Shown: one piece after another, positions 54,407 through 64,000 of the stretch
How the letters are laid out: each line of letters starts with the position of its first letter
Numbering within the stretch: the first letter of the stretch is position 1
Assembly: GCF_024172085.1 (NCBI RefSeq)
Contig: NZ_JAMZDZ010000001.1
Location: forward strand, 6,200,001-6,264,000
Reading direction: 5' to 3'
Length of the DNA stretch: 64,000 bases
Origin: Hamadaea flava
GTDB lineage: Bacteria; Actinomycetota; Actinomycetes; Mycobacteriales; Micromonosporaceae
The notes under the pieces: model-generated
What the model saw: the letters and a program-made list of their open reading frames with translations, nothing else
What the model was told of the DNA's origin: nothing
The model's database searches: none
Made by a program: the position numbers and the translations under genes

Positions 54407-56240
54407 GGTGCGGCGCCCCCATTTCCTCGCGGAGGCCGTTCTCCGTCAGGTCGAAGCGGTGCTTCGAGTAGATGTTGGTCGGCGTGTTCGGGTCGCCGTC
54501 CTCGTCGATCGGCAGGCCGGCCGCTTCGCGCTCCCGGTTGGGCACACCGGGATTGTCCGGGCCGGAGTAGTCGCCGGGCGCGAGGGAATCGTTCATGTAG
54601 TCGTAGACGTGCGCCATCTCGTGGTACAGCACGGCCACCGGCGGACCTTGGACCGTCTGCCCGTTGCCCATGGTCAGCTCGTCCAGGTGCACGTTGAGGT
54701 TGATGGTGTTGTCGCCGCCGGAGTGGCTGGCGGTGCTGTTGTTCGGGTCGGCGGGGTTGTTGTACTCCTTGATCGTCAGGGAGTCGCCGTCATCGTGCCA
54801 GAGCCACCAGCCGCCCTCGGTCTTGTCGTGCCCGGCCTGCAACTCGGTCAGCATCTGCTGGCCGCGCGGCGAGGACGCCAGCATGTCCAGGTCGGCCTCG
54901 ATACGCGCCTTGAACTCCGGCGAGCCCTCGACGTTGATGAAGGTCTGGAAGTCCTTGATCTCGACGGTCACGTTCTGCTCGGCGCCGACCGAGGTGTCGT
55001 TCTTCTCCCCGAACACCTTGTCCTGGCCGGTCCCGCCATAGGTCGTGTCGTTGTCGCGACCGGCGTAGACCACGTCGTCGCCGGCCCCGGCGCGGAGGGT
55101 GTCGTTGCCTCGGCCGCCGGAGATGATGTCGTTGCCGGCCCCGCCGTAGATCGCGTCGTCGCCCTTGCCGCCCTCGAGGTAGTCCTGACCCTCGCCGCCG
55201 CTGATCTGGTCGCGGCCGTCGAGCCCGTAGACGGTGTCGTCGCCCATGCCGCCGGACAGGATGTTGTCGCCGAAGCCACCGTCCACATAGTCCCGATCGG
55301 CGCCGCCCGAGACGCGGTCGTTGCCCGCCCCGGCGGTGATCCGGTCCCGGCCGTCCAGCCCCAGGATCGTCTCGTCGCCGTCGCCGCCGGAGATGATGTC
55401 GTCGCCCTCGCCACCCAGCAGCGTCACGTGCACGTTGGTGCCCTTGGCCACGCTGATCGTGTCGTTGCCGTCGCCGCCGCGCACCACGATGTCGGCGCCG
55501 GCGGGGAAGTAGTACTTCGTGCCGTTGATCGTGACGATCTGCTGACCGGTCTTCGGGTCGACGCTGATCTGCACGTCGTCGTCGCCCGTGCCGGTGTTGA
55601 CGATGACCTTGTTGCCGTCGTAGATCACGCCGGTGTCGTTCGCCTCGGGCGGCATGGTGAACGGGTCGGTGCTGCCGTCGGCGACGGCCAGCCAGTTGGC
55701 GGCGACCGACTTGAACTTCGCCTGTGCCTTCGAGAAGTCGCTGACGCAGTCGTTCAGGATGTCGTCGAGATCGCCGCGGATCTGTGCGCACCGCGTCATC
55801 GAGTCATGGACGACCTTGGCCTCGGCGTCGTCCTCCGGGCTGAACGTCAGGTGATAGGTCCCGTCGTAGGTGAACTGGACCGAGACGACCTTGCCCCACT
55901 CCTCGGTGAGGTGCGACTGACTCGACCGCAGCGCACCCGCCGCCTTCTCCAGCGCGGCGGCGGCCGCGGTCGACGCCTCCTCGGCGGCGTCCAGATCGGC
56001 GATGAGCTTCTTGCGGTGACCGTCGAACGAGTCGGCCGCCGGACCCTCCCACGCGCCGTTGACCAGCGCCTTGGCCGCCCGGTCGACGTCGTCGGCCGAC
56101 GTCTTGACCGCGGTGGTCACGGCTCGCCACTGGGTCGCGCCGCTGTCCAGCTGATCGGGCCGCGCGTGCAGATCCCAGACATCCATCGTGGAGATCGGCG
56201 CGGGCTTCGTCGTCGTCGGGCCGTCCGGCTCGGGCCTCAC
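54393..56240 (-). CDS. WXG-type secreted metallopeptidase with RTX repeats (M91-like)
   Basis: 615 residues from GTG 56240, behind AGGAG. Residues 20-110 form a helical WXG100-like hairpin with W64-E-G66. Residues about 254-412 carry some 16 RTX nonapeptides (GGDGNDTIS and similar), which bind calcium. The C-terminal domain has LYHEMAHVYDYMN at about 538-550, a zincin HExxH site as in M91 peptidases. The N-terminal helper domain and the neighbouring EspC-like gene suggest type VII secretion. The target is unknown. Confidence 0.82.
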   Translation of the reverse strand: MRPEPDGPTTTKPAPISTMDVWDLHARPDQLDSGATQWRAVTTAVKTSADDVDRAAKALVNGAWEGPAADSFDGHRKKLIADLDAAEEASTAAAAALEKAAGALRSSQSHLTEEWGKVVSVQFTYDGTYHLTFSPEDDAEAKVVHDSMTRCAQIRGDLDDILNDCVSDFSKAQAKFKSVAANWLAVADGSTDPFTMPPEANDTGVIYDGNKVIVNTGTGDDDVQISVDPKTGQQIVTINGTKYYFPAGADIVVRGGDGNDTISVAKGTNVHVTLLGGEGDDIISGGDGDETILGLDGRDRITAGAGNDRVSGGADRDYVDGGFGDNILSGGMGDDTVYGLDGRDQISGGEGQDYLEGGKGDDAIYGGAGNDIISGGRGNDTLRAGAGDDVVYAGRDNDTTYGGTGQDKVFGEKNDTSVGAEQNVTVEIKDFQTFINVEGSPEFKARIEADLDMLASSPRGQQMLTELQAGHDKTEGGWWLWHDDGDSLTIKEYNNPADPNNSTASHSGGDNTINLNVHLDELTMGNGQTVQGPPVAVLYHEMAHVYDYMNDSLAPGDYSGPDNPGVPNREREAAGLPIDEDGDPNTPTNIYSKHRFDLTENGLREEMGAPHRDAY

Positions 56241-56271
56241 TATGCGTCTCCTGCCTTCGGGCCGTGCTCGG

Positions 56272-56610
56272 TCAGATCGGGATGTTGCGGTGATTGCGCT
56301 GCTGCTGCCGGGCCTTCGCCGCGGCGTCGTCATCAGCCTTCTTGTACGCGAACGCGATGCGGTAGAGCCGATCCATGTCGCCTTCGAGGACGGCGACGAG
56401 CCGCCCGATGGTGACGTCGGCGGCGTCGACCGTCTGGTCCTGAGCCTGAGCCACGGCAGCCGCCCCGATGCTGTCACCGAAAGCGGTCGCGGGCACGGCC
56501 AGCGGACCCTGCGCGGCCCGCCAGGCGTCGTCGATCTGCTGCGACGACCGCAGCATCTGGTCGGCGACCCGGGTCAACTCGACGGGGTCGGCGCGGACTT
56601 CATTGGACAC
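56272..56610 (-). CDS. EspC-like small secretion partner
   Basis: 112 residues from GTG 56610. VRADPVELTRVADQMLRSSQQIDDAWRAAQ and GRLVAVLEGDMDRLYRIAFAYKKADDDAA are amphipathic helices like those of EspC/WXG100-type proteins. It precedes the WXG-RTX-M91 gene by 31 bases and probably forms a helical heterodimer with its N-terminal domain for export. Confidence 0.75.
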   Translation of the reverse strand: MSNEVRADPVELTRVADQMLRSSQQIDDAWRAAQGPLAVPATAFGDSIGAAAVAQAQDQTVDAADVTIGRLVAVLEGDMDRLYRIAFAYKKADDDAAAKARQQQRNHRNIPI

Positions 56611-56715
56611 GTTCCCGAGCGTATCGACGGCCACGTCCGAGGTCGACCCGTCGGACTACGCCTGTGGATAAGTCACTGTGGACAGTGGCGGTGAGCTGCT
56701 ATTACTGCTGGCTTT

Positions 56716-56877
56716 CCCGCTGGGCGCGGCCCTTCCCGCTGGGCGCGGCCCTTCCCGCTGGGCGCGGCCCTTCCCGCTGGGCGCGGCCCTTCCCGCTGGG
56801 CGCGGCCCTTCCCGCTGGGCGCGGCCTTTTTCCGCTGGGCGCGGCCTTTTTCCGCTGGGCGCGGCCTTTCCCGCTGG
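56716..56877. repeat. 19-bp tandem repeat array
   Basis: The unit CCCGCTGGGCGCGGCCCTT occurs five times exactly from 56716, then three near copies of 19-20 bp in which the end becomes CCTTTTT, then a partial unit CCCGCTGG. It lies in the 380-bp gene-free stretch between the EspC-like gene and the next minus-strand gene. Its copy number should vary by slippage. Confidence 0.88.
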
Positions 56878-56993
56878 ATCAGGGATATGGGTCGAATCTT
56901 GGCCGATTTAGGGCCCACATCCCTGATCTGGTGCCCATGCCGAGAGGTGCCAATCCCGAGGCGTGCGGATTCCCGGGCTTGCGGCCAGGGGCG

Positions 56994-57569
56994 TCAGCCG
57001 ACGCCGCGCAACCAGTTCCAGGCCTCGACGAGCCAGCTGATCCGGGTGAGATAAGTGACTCCGGAGGCGGCCCAGAACAGCCCGGCGACCGCGTGCGAAA
57101 CCCAGGCGGAGCGGCGCACGCGGCCGAAGGTGCGCTCCAGGACGACCAGACCGAGCAGGCGGCTGAGGCCGAAGAGGAACGCGCCGACGACGAGGATCAC
57201 CACGAGGGCGAGGGCGGCCCCGGCCTGGTCGCCGGAGCTGGCCGACACGGCGAACAGACCCCAGCAGGCGACCAGTACGGCCGCGCCGACGAGGCTCCAG
57301 CGACCGCCGCGGCGTAGCTGGCGCAGTCGCTGCCGCAGTGGCACCGTGGGCTGCTTGAGGGGGCCCCGGGTGATGATCCCGGGCCCGCCGACGTCCGTCG
57401 GCTCCTCGAAGGTGAGGGTCGGCTCGCCGACCGACGCCGACCGGCCCACCGCCGCGACGCCGGGGGAGTAACCGACGTTTCCCGGCGAAGGGTGCAGGTG
57501 ATGCGTCGGCTCCTCGGTTGCCGAGAGATCGATGGTCTTGTCCAGACCATGGCGTTTCTGCTCGCTCAC
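56994..57569 (-). CDS. Membrane protein with two or three C-terminal helices
   Basis: 191 residues from GTG 57569, behind AGGGGAGGG. A polar N-terminal 90 residues precedes RGGRWSLVGAAVLVACWGLFAVSA, AGAALALVVILVVGAFLFGLSRLLGLVVL and WVSHAVAGLFWAASGVTYL. No family recognised. Confidence 0.72.
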   Translation of the reverse strand: MSEQKRHGLDKTIDLSATEEPTHHLHPSPGNVGYSPGVAAVGRSASVGEPTLTFEEPTDVGGPGIITRGPLKQPTVPLRQRLRQLRRGGRWSLVGAAVLVACWGLFAVSASSGDQAGAALALVVILVVGAFLFGLSRLLGLVVLERTFGRVRRSAWVSHAVAGLFWAASGVTYLTRISWLVEAWNWLRGVG

Positions 57570-57669
57570 GTGCCCTCCCCTGGCCCGACCGTGCGACGAC
57601 GCCCGACCGTGCGGCGACCCGAACAGCGTAGTTCTTCCCTGCGACAGTGCCACGGGCTACGGTCGAACC

Positions 57670-57858
57670 ATGGAACCGGACGTCGAGCGGGGCTTGCGAA
57701 GCCTCGTCGGAGCGGGATCGTCACAGGTCAGCGTGGTTGCCGCGATGAGGGCCCGGGATGCGAGCCGACCCACCGAGGAAGATCTCGCCCGCGCCGAGGA
57801 GTCCCTGCTGATCGTGCGCCGGGGCTGGGTGCCCCGAGACGAGCTGCCCCGCCGCTGA
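57670..57858 (+). CDS. Small hypothetical protein
   Basis: 62 residues from ATG 57670: a helical protein (RGLRSLVGAGSSQVSVVAAMRARDASRPTEEDLARAEESLLIVRRGWVP). No Shine-Dalgarno; possibly leaderless. It ends four bases before the rpiB stop, convergent. Confidence 0.6.
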   Translation: MEPDVERGLRSLVGAGSSQVSVVAAMRARDASRPTEEDLARAEESLLIVRRGWVPRDELPRR

Positions 57859-57862
57859 CGGA

Positions 57863-58331
57863 TTACGGCAGTTCCGGAACGATCCGCGTCTTCTCGTACT
57901 CGGCGACCTGGGCGATGCGCCGCGCGTGCCGGGGGTTCTGCGAGAACGGCGTCGCGAGGAAGGTCTCGGCGATGCTGGTCGCCTCGTCGAGCGTGTGCTG
58001 CCGGGCACCGATGCCGACGATGTTGGCGTCGTTGTGCTCGCGGCTGAGTTGGGCGGTTTCCACGTTCCAGGCCAGCGCGGCGCGTACGCCCTCGACCTTG
58101 TTCGCGGCGATCTGCTCGCCGTTGCCGGAGCCGCCGATGACGATCCCCAGGCTGCCCGGGTCGGCCACCACAGCGGCGCCGGTCGCGAGGCAGAAAGCGG
58201 GGTAGTCGTCGTCCGGGTCGAACGTGCTCGGGCCGATGTCGACGATCTCGTAACCGAGGCTGGCCAGGTGGCTGACGAGGTGCACCTTCAGCTCGTAGCC
58301 GGCGTGGTCGGATCCCAGGTAGACGCGCATG
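57863..58331 (-). CDS. rpiB: Ribose-5-phosphate isomerase B
   Basis: 156 residues from ATG 58331. VYLGSDHAGYELK, IVIGGSGNGEQIAANKVEGVRAAL and NDANIVGIGARQHT are RpiB signatures. The catalytic Cys of E. coli RpiB is replaced by Ser in this GGSGNG segment, as in other actinobacteria. It interconverts ribose and ribulose 5-phosphate. Upstream frame extension to 58480 runs across tRNA-Pro and is false. Confidence 0.93.
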
Positions 58332-58368
58332 GCGCTGAGTCTTCCAGCCCGTCGGCCGCGGAGGTTGT

Positions 58369-58442
58369 CGGGGTGGCCGGATTTGAACCGACGGCCTTCC
58401 GCTCCCAAAGCGGACGCGCTACCAAACTGCGCCACACCCCGA
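58369..58442 (-). tRNA. tRNA-Pro (anticodon UGG)
   Basis: On the minus strand it starts CGGGGTGTGGCGCAG and has the D arm, the anticodon stem CCGCT/AGCGG around TTTGGGA, and the T arm GTCGGTTCAAATC; it ends CACCCCGA. CCA is not encoded. It lies between rpiB and a small membrane-protein gene. Confidence 0.94.
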
Positions 58443-58597
58443 AGCGCCGCCCGTGGCGGCGCACGCGTCAGTCTATGCACAACGCGGGCGTACGCGCGTC
58501 ACCGGTTCCCGGGCACGGATCGCGGTGTCGCGAACAACTGCGGATCATTTTCGCGAATCGCCTTACGTGCCTCCGTCTGGGGCGTGACCATGAGTAG

Positions 58598-58858
58598 GTG
58601 ACCAGTGACTCCTCGTGGCTGAGCGATGTCGCCCGAGCATTCCAGGGCGACTGGTACGGCCCGCTCCTGGTCGCTCTGGCCTGCCTTGTCGCCGTGGTTC
58701 TCCTGGTACGCGCGACCGCTCCGGCGGTACGCCAGGCGACCACCACCCTGCACCGGCGGCGGCCCGCCGTCAGCCCGTATCCGGGCCGGCACGTCGCCCC
58801 GCCCGGGTGGAAGCCGGTGACCGGATTGGCGCGGAGCGGACAGGGCGAGGCCGGGTGA
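58598..58858 (+). CDS. Small membrane protein
   Basis: 86 residues from GTG 58598. A single helix (GPLLVALACLVAVVLLVRA) is followed by an Arg/Pro-rich tail. No family known. Confidence 0.55.
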   Translation: MTSDSSWLSDVARAFQGDWYGPLLVALACLVAVVLLVRATAPAVRQATTTLHRRRPAVSPYPGRHVAPPGWKPVTGLARSGQGEAG

Positions 58859-59249
58859 CCTCTTCCGGCGTACCCGCCGGAAACCTGCGTGAGCCGTCCT
58901 GTCGTATAGGCGACCCGTCGACCCTGTGGGGCGGCGGAGTTCGTCTCGGCGGGCAGTCGATGTCTGTTCCGCGGCGTCGCCGCGTGCGTGCCGTCACAAC
59001 CCCCGGTGGGGTTCAGTCCGTAGCAGCCGGGCGGGACTCCACCGGGCTTTTGTCCGGTTCGGCGAGGCGGCCGCCCCTGGGCTTTTGTCCGGTTTGACGC
59101 GGCCGGCAGGGGCTCGGGACGACTACGCAGTGTGACATCTGTCGGGAACGCCTGGCCCGATGCGGGCACTCGCCTATGTATTCGCCTACACTCGACCGGG
59201 CTTCAAGTAGCCCTTGCCACGTTGCCTGCATGATTCAAGGAGTACGTCT
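58859..59249. other. Leader region of tig
   Basis: No gene seen. GGGCTTTTGTCCGGTT occurs at 59044-59059 and again at 59079-59094, 35 bp apart, a direct repeat of unknown role. The tig promoter should lie between 59150 and 59230; TACACT near 59187 is a candidate -10. Confidence 0.4.
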
Positions 59250-60596
59250 GTGAAGAGCACCGTCGAGACTCTGAGCCCGACCCGGGTGCGGCTCGCCATC
59301 GAGGTGCCGTTCGCCGAGCTCGAGCCGAGCCTCATGAAGGCGTACCGGGAGATCGGCGCGCAGGTCACCATCCCCGGCTTCCGCAAGGGCAAGGTGCCGG
59401 CCCAGGTCATCGACCAGCGGGTCGGTCGCGGCGCGGTGCTGCAGGAGGCGGTCGAGGAGGCCATCCCGCAGCAGATCGTCGCCGCCGTGAAGGAGCACGA
59501 CGTCAAGCTGCTCGGCCGCCCGGAGGTCGACATCCAGGAGTTCGCCGACGGCCAGCCGCTGAAGTTCACCGCCGAGGTGGACGTCCGGCCCGAGGTCGAG
59601 CTGCCCGAGCTGTCCGCGATCTCCGTCGAGGTGGACCCGATCCAGATCGACGACAGCGAGATCGAGACCCAGGTCGACGGGCTGCGGCAGCGGTTCGCCA
59701 CGCTGAAGACGGTCGAGCGCGCCGCCGCTGACGGCGACTTCGTCCAGATCGACCTCCTGGCGACGGTCGACGGCGCCGAGGTCGAGGGCGGTCAGGCCAG
59801 CAACGTCTCGCACGAGGTCGGCTCCGGCCAGCTGCTGCCCGGCCTGGACGAGGTCCTCGTCGGCCTGTCGGCCGGCGACGAGCAGAGCTTCGTCACCCAG
59901 CTGGTGGGCGGCGACCACGCCGGCAAGGACGCGGACGTCAAGGTCACCGTCCGGACCGTCAAGGAGAAGGAACTCCCCGAGCTGGACGACGAGTTCGCCG
60001 GCCTGGCCAGCGAGTTCGACACTCTCGACGAGCTGCGCGGCAACCTGAGCGAGCGGCTGACCCGGGTCAAGAAGGTCGAGCAGCTCTACGCGGCTCGCGA
60101 CAAGGCGCTCACCGAGATCGTCAAGCTCAGCGGAGTCCCGGCCCCCGAGGGTGTGGTACGCGACGAGGTAGCCCAGCGCAAGCAGTCGATGGCGCAGGAG
60201 CTGGAGCGGGTCGGCGCCTCCCTCGCGGAGTACCTCGAGGCCGAGGAGAAGACCGAGGAGCAGATCGACGCCGAGCTGGCCGAGGCGGCCACCGAGGGCG
60301 TCAAGATCCAGCTCGTCCTCGACGCCCTGGCCGACGCCAACGACATCCAGGTCAGCGACGACGAGTTCGGGCACGAGATCGTGCACCGGGCGCAGCGCGT
60401 CGGCATGGCCCCGCAGGCCTACTACGACCAGCTGGTCCAGGCCGGTCTGGCCGCCTCCGTCTTCGGCGACGTGCGCCGGGGCAAGGCGCTCGCCCAGATC
60501 ATGGAGAGCGTGATCATGAAGGACACCGACGGGAACGTGCTGACCCTGGACGACCTCCGGGGTGCCGATGACCACGAGGGTCACGACCACGACTGA
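59250..60596 (+). CDS. tig: Trigger factor
   Basis: 448 residues from GTG 59250 behind CAAGGAG. The ribosome-binding signature GFRKGKVPAQVI is at about residues 43-54; the PPIase domain (DGDFVQIDLLATVDG, GSGQLLPGLDEVLVGLSAGDEQSF) and the helical C-terminal chaperone arms follow. It holds nascent chains at the ribosome exit. It lies upstream of the clpP-clpX genes, as in most bacteria. Confidence 0.97.
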   Translation: MKSTVETLSPTRVRLAIEVPFAELEPSLMKAYREIGAQVTIPGFRKGKVPAQVIDQRVGRGAVLQEAVEEAIPQQIVAAVKEHDVKLLGRPEVDIQEFADGQPLKFTAEVDVRPEVELPELSAISVEVDPIQIDDSEIETQVDGLRQRFATLKTVERAAADGDFVQIDLLATVDGAEVEGGQASNVSHEVGSGQLLPGLDEVLVGLSAGDEQSFVTQLVGGDHAGKDADVKVTVRTVKEKELPELDDEFAGLASEFDTLDELRGNLSERLTRVKKVEQLYAARDKALTEIVKLSGVPAPEGVVRDEVAQRKQSMAQELERVGASLAEYLEAEEKTEEQIDAELAEAATEGVKIQLVLDALADANDIQVSDDEFGHEIVHRAQRVGMAPQAYYDQLVQAGLAASVFGDVRRGKALAQIMESVIMKDTDGNVLTLDDLRGADDHEGHDHD

Positions 60597-60610
60597 CCGC
60601 GTACGCGGGA

Positions 60611-60647
60611 CGAGGGCGGCAGGGACGGCGAGTCTCGGCCGCCCTCG
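60611..60647 (+). terminator. Hairpin after tig
   Basis: GAGGGCGGC and GCCGCCCTC form a stem around about 18 bases. It may separate tig from the clp genes. Confidence 0.55.
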
Positions 60648-60760
60648 CTGCGTTGATCCAGACGCCTGCGCCCACAGCGAACACCAGGCGATCTGGGAAG
60701 GGTTCGTCGTAGCGAGGGGTTAGGGTCGGCGTACGACACTTGAACATCAGAAGGGTTGGC

Positions 60761-61375
60761 ATGAGCGAGCTTCACCTCCCACCGCAGATGCGGGGGTCCG
60801 ACCAAATCGGTCTCGGTCTCGACGACTCGATCTACAACCGGCTGCTCAAGGAACGCATCATCTTCCTGGGCAGCGAGGTCAACACGCAGGTGTCGAACCG
60901 GATCTGTGCTCAGCTGCTGCTGCTGTCGGCTGAAGACCCCGAGCGGGACATCACCATCTTCATCAACTCGCCGGGCGGGTCGGTCTACGACGGCATGGCG
61001 ATCTACGACGCCATGCAGTACGTACCGAACGACATCTCGACCGTCGCGCTGGGCATGGCGGCCAGCATGGGCCAGATGCTGCTGTGCGCGGGCGCCAAGG
61101 GCAAGCGGTACGCGTTGAAGCACGCCCGGATCATGATGCACCAGGCGTCCGGCGGCATCGGCGGCACCGCGGCCGACATCGCGATCCAGGCCGAGCAGAT
61201 GATCCAGACCAAGCGCCTGATGATCGACCTGATCGCGCAGCACACCGGGCAGACCGTCAGCCAGATCGAGCTCGACTCCGATCGGGACCGCTGGTTCACC
61301 GCCGAGGACGCCCGCGATTACGGTTTCATCGATCACGTCATCGAGGGTGTCTCCCCGGTGCCGGTGGGGAACTGA
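60761..61375 (+). CDS. clpP1: ATP-dependent Clp protease proteolytic subunit 1
   Basis: 204 residues from ATG 60761. FINSPGGSVYDGMAIYDAMQY, GMAASMGQMLL (catalytic Ser in ASMGQ) and RIMMHQASGG (catalytic His) are present, with the late Asp. Actinobacterial ClpP1 and ClpP2 form a mixed 14-mer. 15 bases separate it from clpP2. Confidence 0.95.
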   Translation: MSELHLPPQMRGSDQIGLGLDDSIYNRLLKERIIFLGSEVNTQVSNRICAQLLLLSAEDPERDITIFINSPGGSVYDGMAIYDAMQYVPNDISTVALGMAASMGQMLLCAGAKGKRYALKHARIMMHQASGGIGGTAADIAIQAEQMIQTKRLMIDLIAQHTGQTVSQIELDSDRDRWFTAEDARDYGFIDHVIEGVSPVPVGN

Positions 61376-61390
61376 AGGAGATAGAGCTAA

Positions 61391-62029
61391 ATGTCTGACT
61401 TCGCTCCGGTGACCAACCGGTACGTGCTGCCGCAGTTCGTCGAGAAGACGGCGCTCGGCGAGCGGGCCATGGACCCGTACTCGAAGCTCTTCGACGAGCG
61501 CGTGATCTTCCTGGGCGTCCAGGTCGACGACGCCTCCGCCAACGACATCATGGCGCAGCTGCTCGTCCTCGAGGCCCGGGACCCGGACCGGGACATCACG
61601 ATGTACATCAACTCGCCCGGTGGATCGTTCACGGCGATGACCGCCATCTACGACACCATGCAGTACATCCGCCCGGACATCATGACGGTCTGCCTCGGGC
61701 AGGCCGCCAGCGCCGCAGCCGTGCTGCTCGCGGCGGGGACGCCGGGTAAGCGTCTCGCCCTCACGAACTCCCGGATCATCATCCACCAGCCCGCCACCGA
61801 AGGTGGTTACGGGCAGGGCTCGGACATCGAGATCCAGGCGCGTGAGATCATGCGGATGCGGAACAACCTGGAGGAGCTGCTCGCCCGTCACTCGGGTCAG
61901 GAGCTCGACAAGGTCAAGAAGGACATCGACCGGGACAAGATTCTGACGGCGGACGAGGCCAAGGACTACGGTCTGGTCGACACTGTTCTCGCCAGCCGGA
62001 AGAAGACGCCGCTCGCGGCCGTTCGGTAA
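61391..62029 (+). CDS. clpP2: ATP-dependent Clp protease proteolytic subunit 2
   Basis: 212 residues. [36 protein letters not shown] (catalytic Ser in ASAAA) and [12 protein letters not shown] (His) are present. GAAGGAG precedes the ATG. Pairs with ClpP1 and is driven by ClpX or ClpC1. Confidence 0.95.
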   Translation: MSDFAPVTNRYVLPQFVEKTALGERAMDPYSKLFDERVIFLGVQVDDASANDIMAQLLVLEARDPDRDITMYINSPGGSFTAMTAIYDTMQYIRPDIMTVCLGQAASAAAVLLAAGTPGKRLALTNSRIIIHQPATEGGYGQGSDIEIQAREIMRMRNNLEELLARHSGQELDKVKKDIDRDKILTADEAKDYGLVDTVLASRKKTPLAAVR

Positions 62030-62050
62030 GATCTCCACACAGCTCCACGC

Positions 62051-62096
62051 GAGTCAGGGAGCGCCTGCGGCGACACGCGAGGGCGCTCCCTGACTC
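62051..62096 (+). terminator. Strong hairpin between clpP2 and clpX
   Basis: GAGTCAGGGAGCGCC pairs with GGCGCTCCCTGACTC, a perfect 15-bp stem. clpX is probably transcribed separately, or by read-through. Confidence 0.8.
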
Positions 62097-62209
62097 GGTG
62101 AAACAAGCCGACAAAGGGTAACGTCAAGTCGGCAAAGACGCGCTCCCCGTCACCGGTGTCAGACCGACGGGCGGCGACAGCAGGGCCAACGGGCGAGGGA
62201 GAGTCGTAG

Positions 62210-63505
<1,296 letters not shown>

Positions 63506-63580
63506 TCAGCTGGGCTCGGCGTCCCAGAGTGCAGGAGAGCGCTCCCACGGACGCCCGCTCGCCGGTGTAGTTTCGACGGC

Positions 63581-64000
63581 ATGTCTCCGCGCTGGTCGGT
63601 AGCGACCATTTTCGCCGTCCACGGCTCCATCAGCGGCAGTCTCGCCGCCCGGATGCCCTGGATCGCCGATCATGTCGGTCTCGCCGGCGGTGGTGTCGGA
63701 AAGCTCGGGTACGCCCTGGTCATGCCGTCCGTCGGCGCGATTCTGACGATGCCCTTCGCCGGCCGCGTGGTGCATCGTCTGGGCGGTCGACGGGCCACCC
63801 TCCTGCTGCTCACCGGCTGGGCGCTGGCCCTGACCCTGATCTCCTTCATGCCCACGCTGCCCACGCTGGCGGTGGCCATGTTCCTCGCGGGCGCCTTCGC
63901 GGGAACAGCCGACATGGCGATGAACGCCGAGGGCATCGCGGTCGAGCGGCAGCTGGGCCGATCCATCATGTCGAGTCTGCACGGTGGCTGGAGCATCGGC
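63581..64000 (+). CDS. MFS transporter (partial, 3' end cut by window)
   Basis: 140 residues visible from ATG 63581. VHGSISGSLAARMPWIADHVGL, VMPSVGAILTMPFAGRVVHRLGGRRATLLLLTG and FLAGAFAGTADMAMNAEGIAVE resemble the N-terminal half of YbjJ-like MFS proteins. The gene continues past the window. Confidence 0.82.
   Translation, partial: MSPRWSVATIFAVHGSISGSLAARMPWIADHVGLAGGGVGKLGYALVMPSVGAILTMPFAGRVVHRLGGRRATLLLLTGWALALTLISFMPTLPTLAVAMFLAGAFAGTADMAMNAEGIAVERQLGRSIMSSLHGGWSIG

Noticed and set aside
56716-56877. Possible CRISPR array
   Set aside because: Units are adjacent without spacers and no cas genes are near; it is a simple tandem repeat.

Overview
The window is high-GC actinobacterial DNA. 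The set tig-clpP1-clpP2-clpX, ettA, an F420-dependent reductase, class F sortase, DUF5130-pepN and DUF1015 genes, plus WXG/EspC-type secreted proteins, points to a filamentous actinomycete, probably Micromonosporaceae. The genus is an inference. Most of the window is ordinary chromosome, with two accessory patches and one carbohydrate-use region.

Region by region. (1) 1-4436: accessory patch next to rnpB. It holds the tail of an XRE/DUF5919 regulator, a NUDIX gene, an HD-domain gene, a DUF2283 gene, a two-helix membrane protein bracketed by copies of an unusual nested palindrome, and a VapBC45-like toxin-antitoxin pair. (2) 4437-4837: RNase P RNA on the minus strand, complete with its closing P1 helix. 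(3) 4998-26310: housekeeping genes and conserved hypotheticals (TauE/SafE, a Lys/Ala-rich histone H1-like protein, an RNB ribonuclease, F420 reductase, panB, ettA, truncated haemoglobin, MFS, MscS, HNH, a sortase F/substrate pair, DUF5130, pepN, DUF1015). (4) 26445-33527: a tRNA-Gly(UCC) gene followed by a 7.05 kb genomic island bounded by a perfect 47-bp duplication of the tRNA 3' half. No integrase is visible inside. Cargo: a small zinc-ribbon protein, a decayed gene, a GntR-PP2C-NUDIX operon with palindromic operators, a convergent TcmP / three-Cys-motif (DUF5131) pair, a second copy of the nested palindrome, and a conserved zinc-ribbon protein. (5) 34364-51588: plant-polymer and arabinose use. 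Secreted GH43, a secreted EEP-fold protein, pectate lyase-CBM2 and a GH19 chitinase are followed by a monosaccharide ABC transporter, a LacI-type regulator and araB-araD-araA. Three copies of one 14-bp palindromic operator tie the transporter and the araBDA genes together. (6) 53798-56610: a type VII-like effector locus made of an EspC-like helper, a WXG-RTX-M91 metallopeptidase and a lipoprotein. (7) 57863-64000: rpiB, tRNA-Pro(UGG), tig, clpP1, clpP2, clpX and a truncated MFS gene.

The strongest candidate for something undescribed is the nested palindrome, with full copies at 1978-2161 and 32055-32283 and a half copy at 2784-2842. Outer flanks and loop are conserved, while the inner arms differ in sequence yet remain perfectly self-complementary (19 bp and 27 bp). 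It occurs only beside accessory genes. Other items of note are the integrase-less tRNA-Gly island carrying TcmP/DUF5131, the WXG-RTX-M91 effector, and a 59-bp mobile-looking palindrome present in two orientations.

All functions are assigned by reading the translated sequence. No database search was run.
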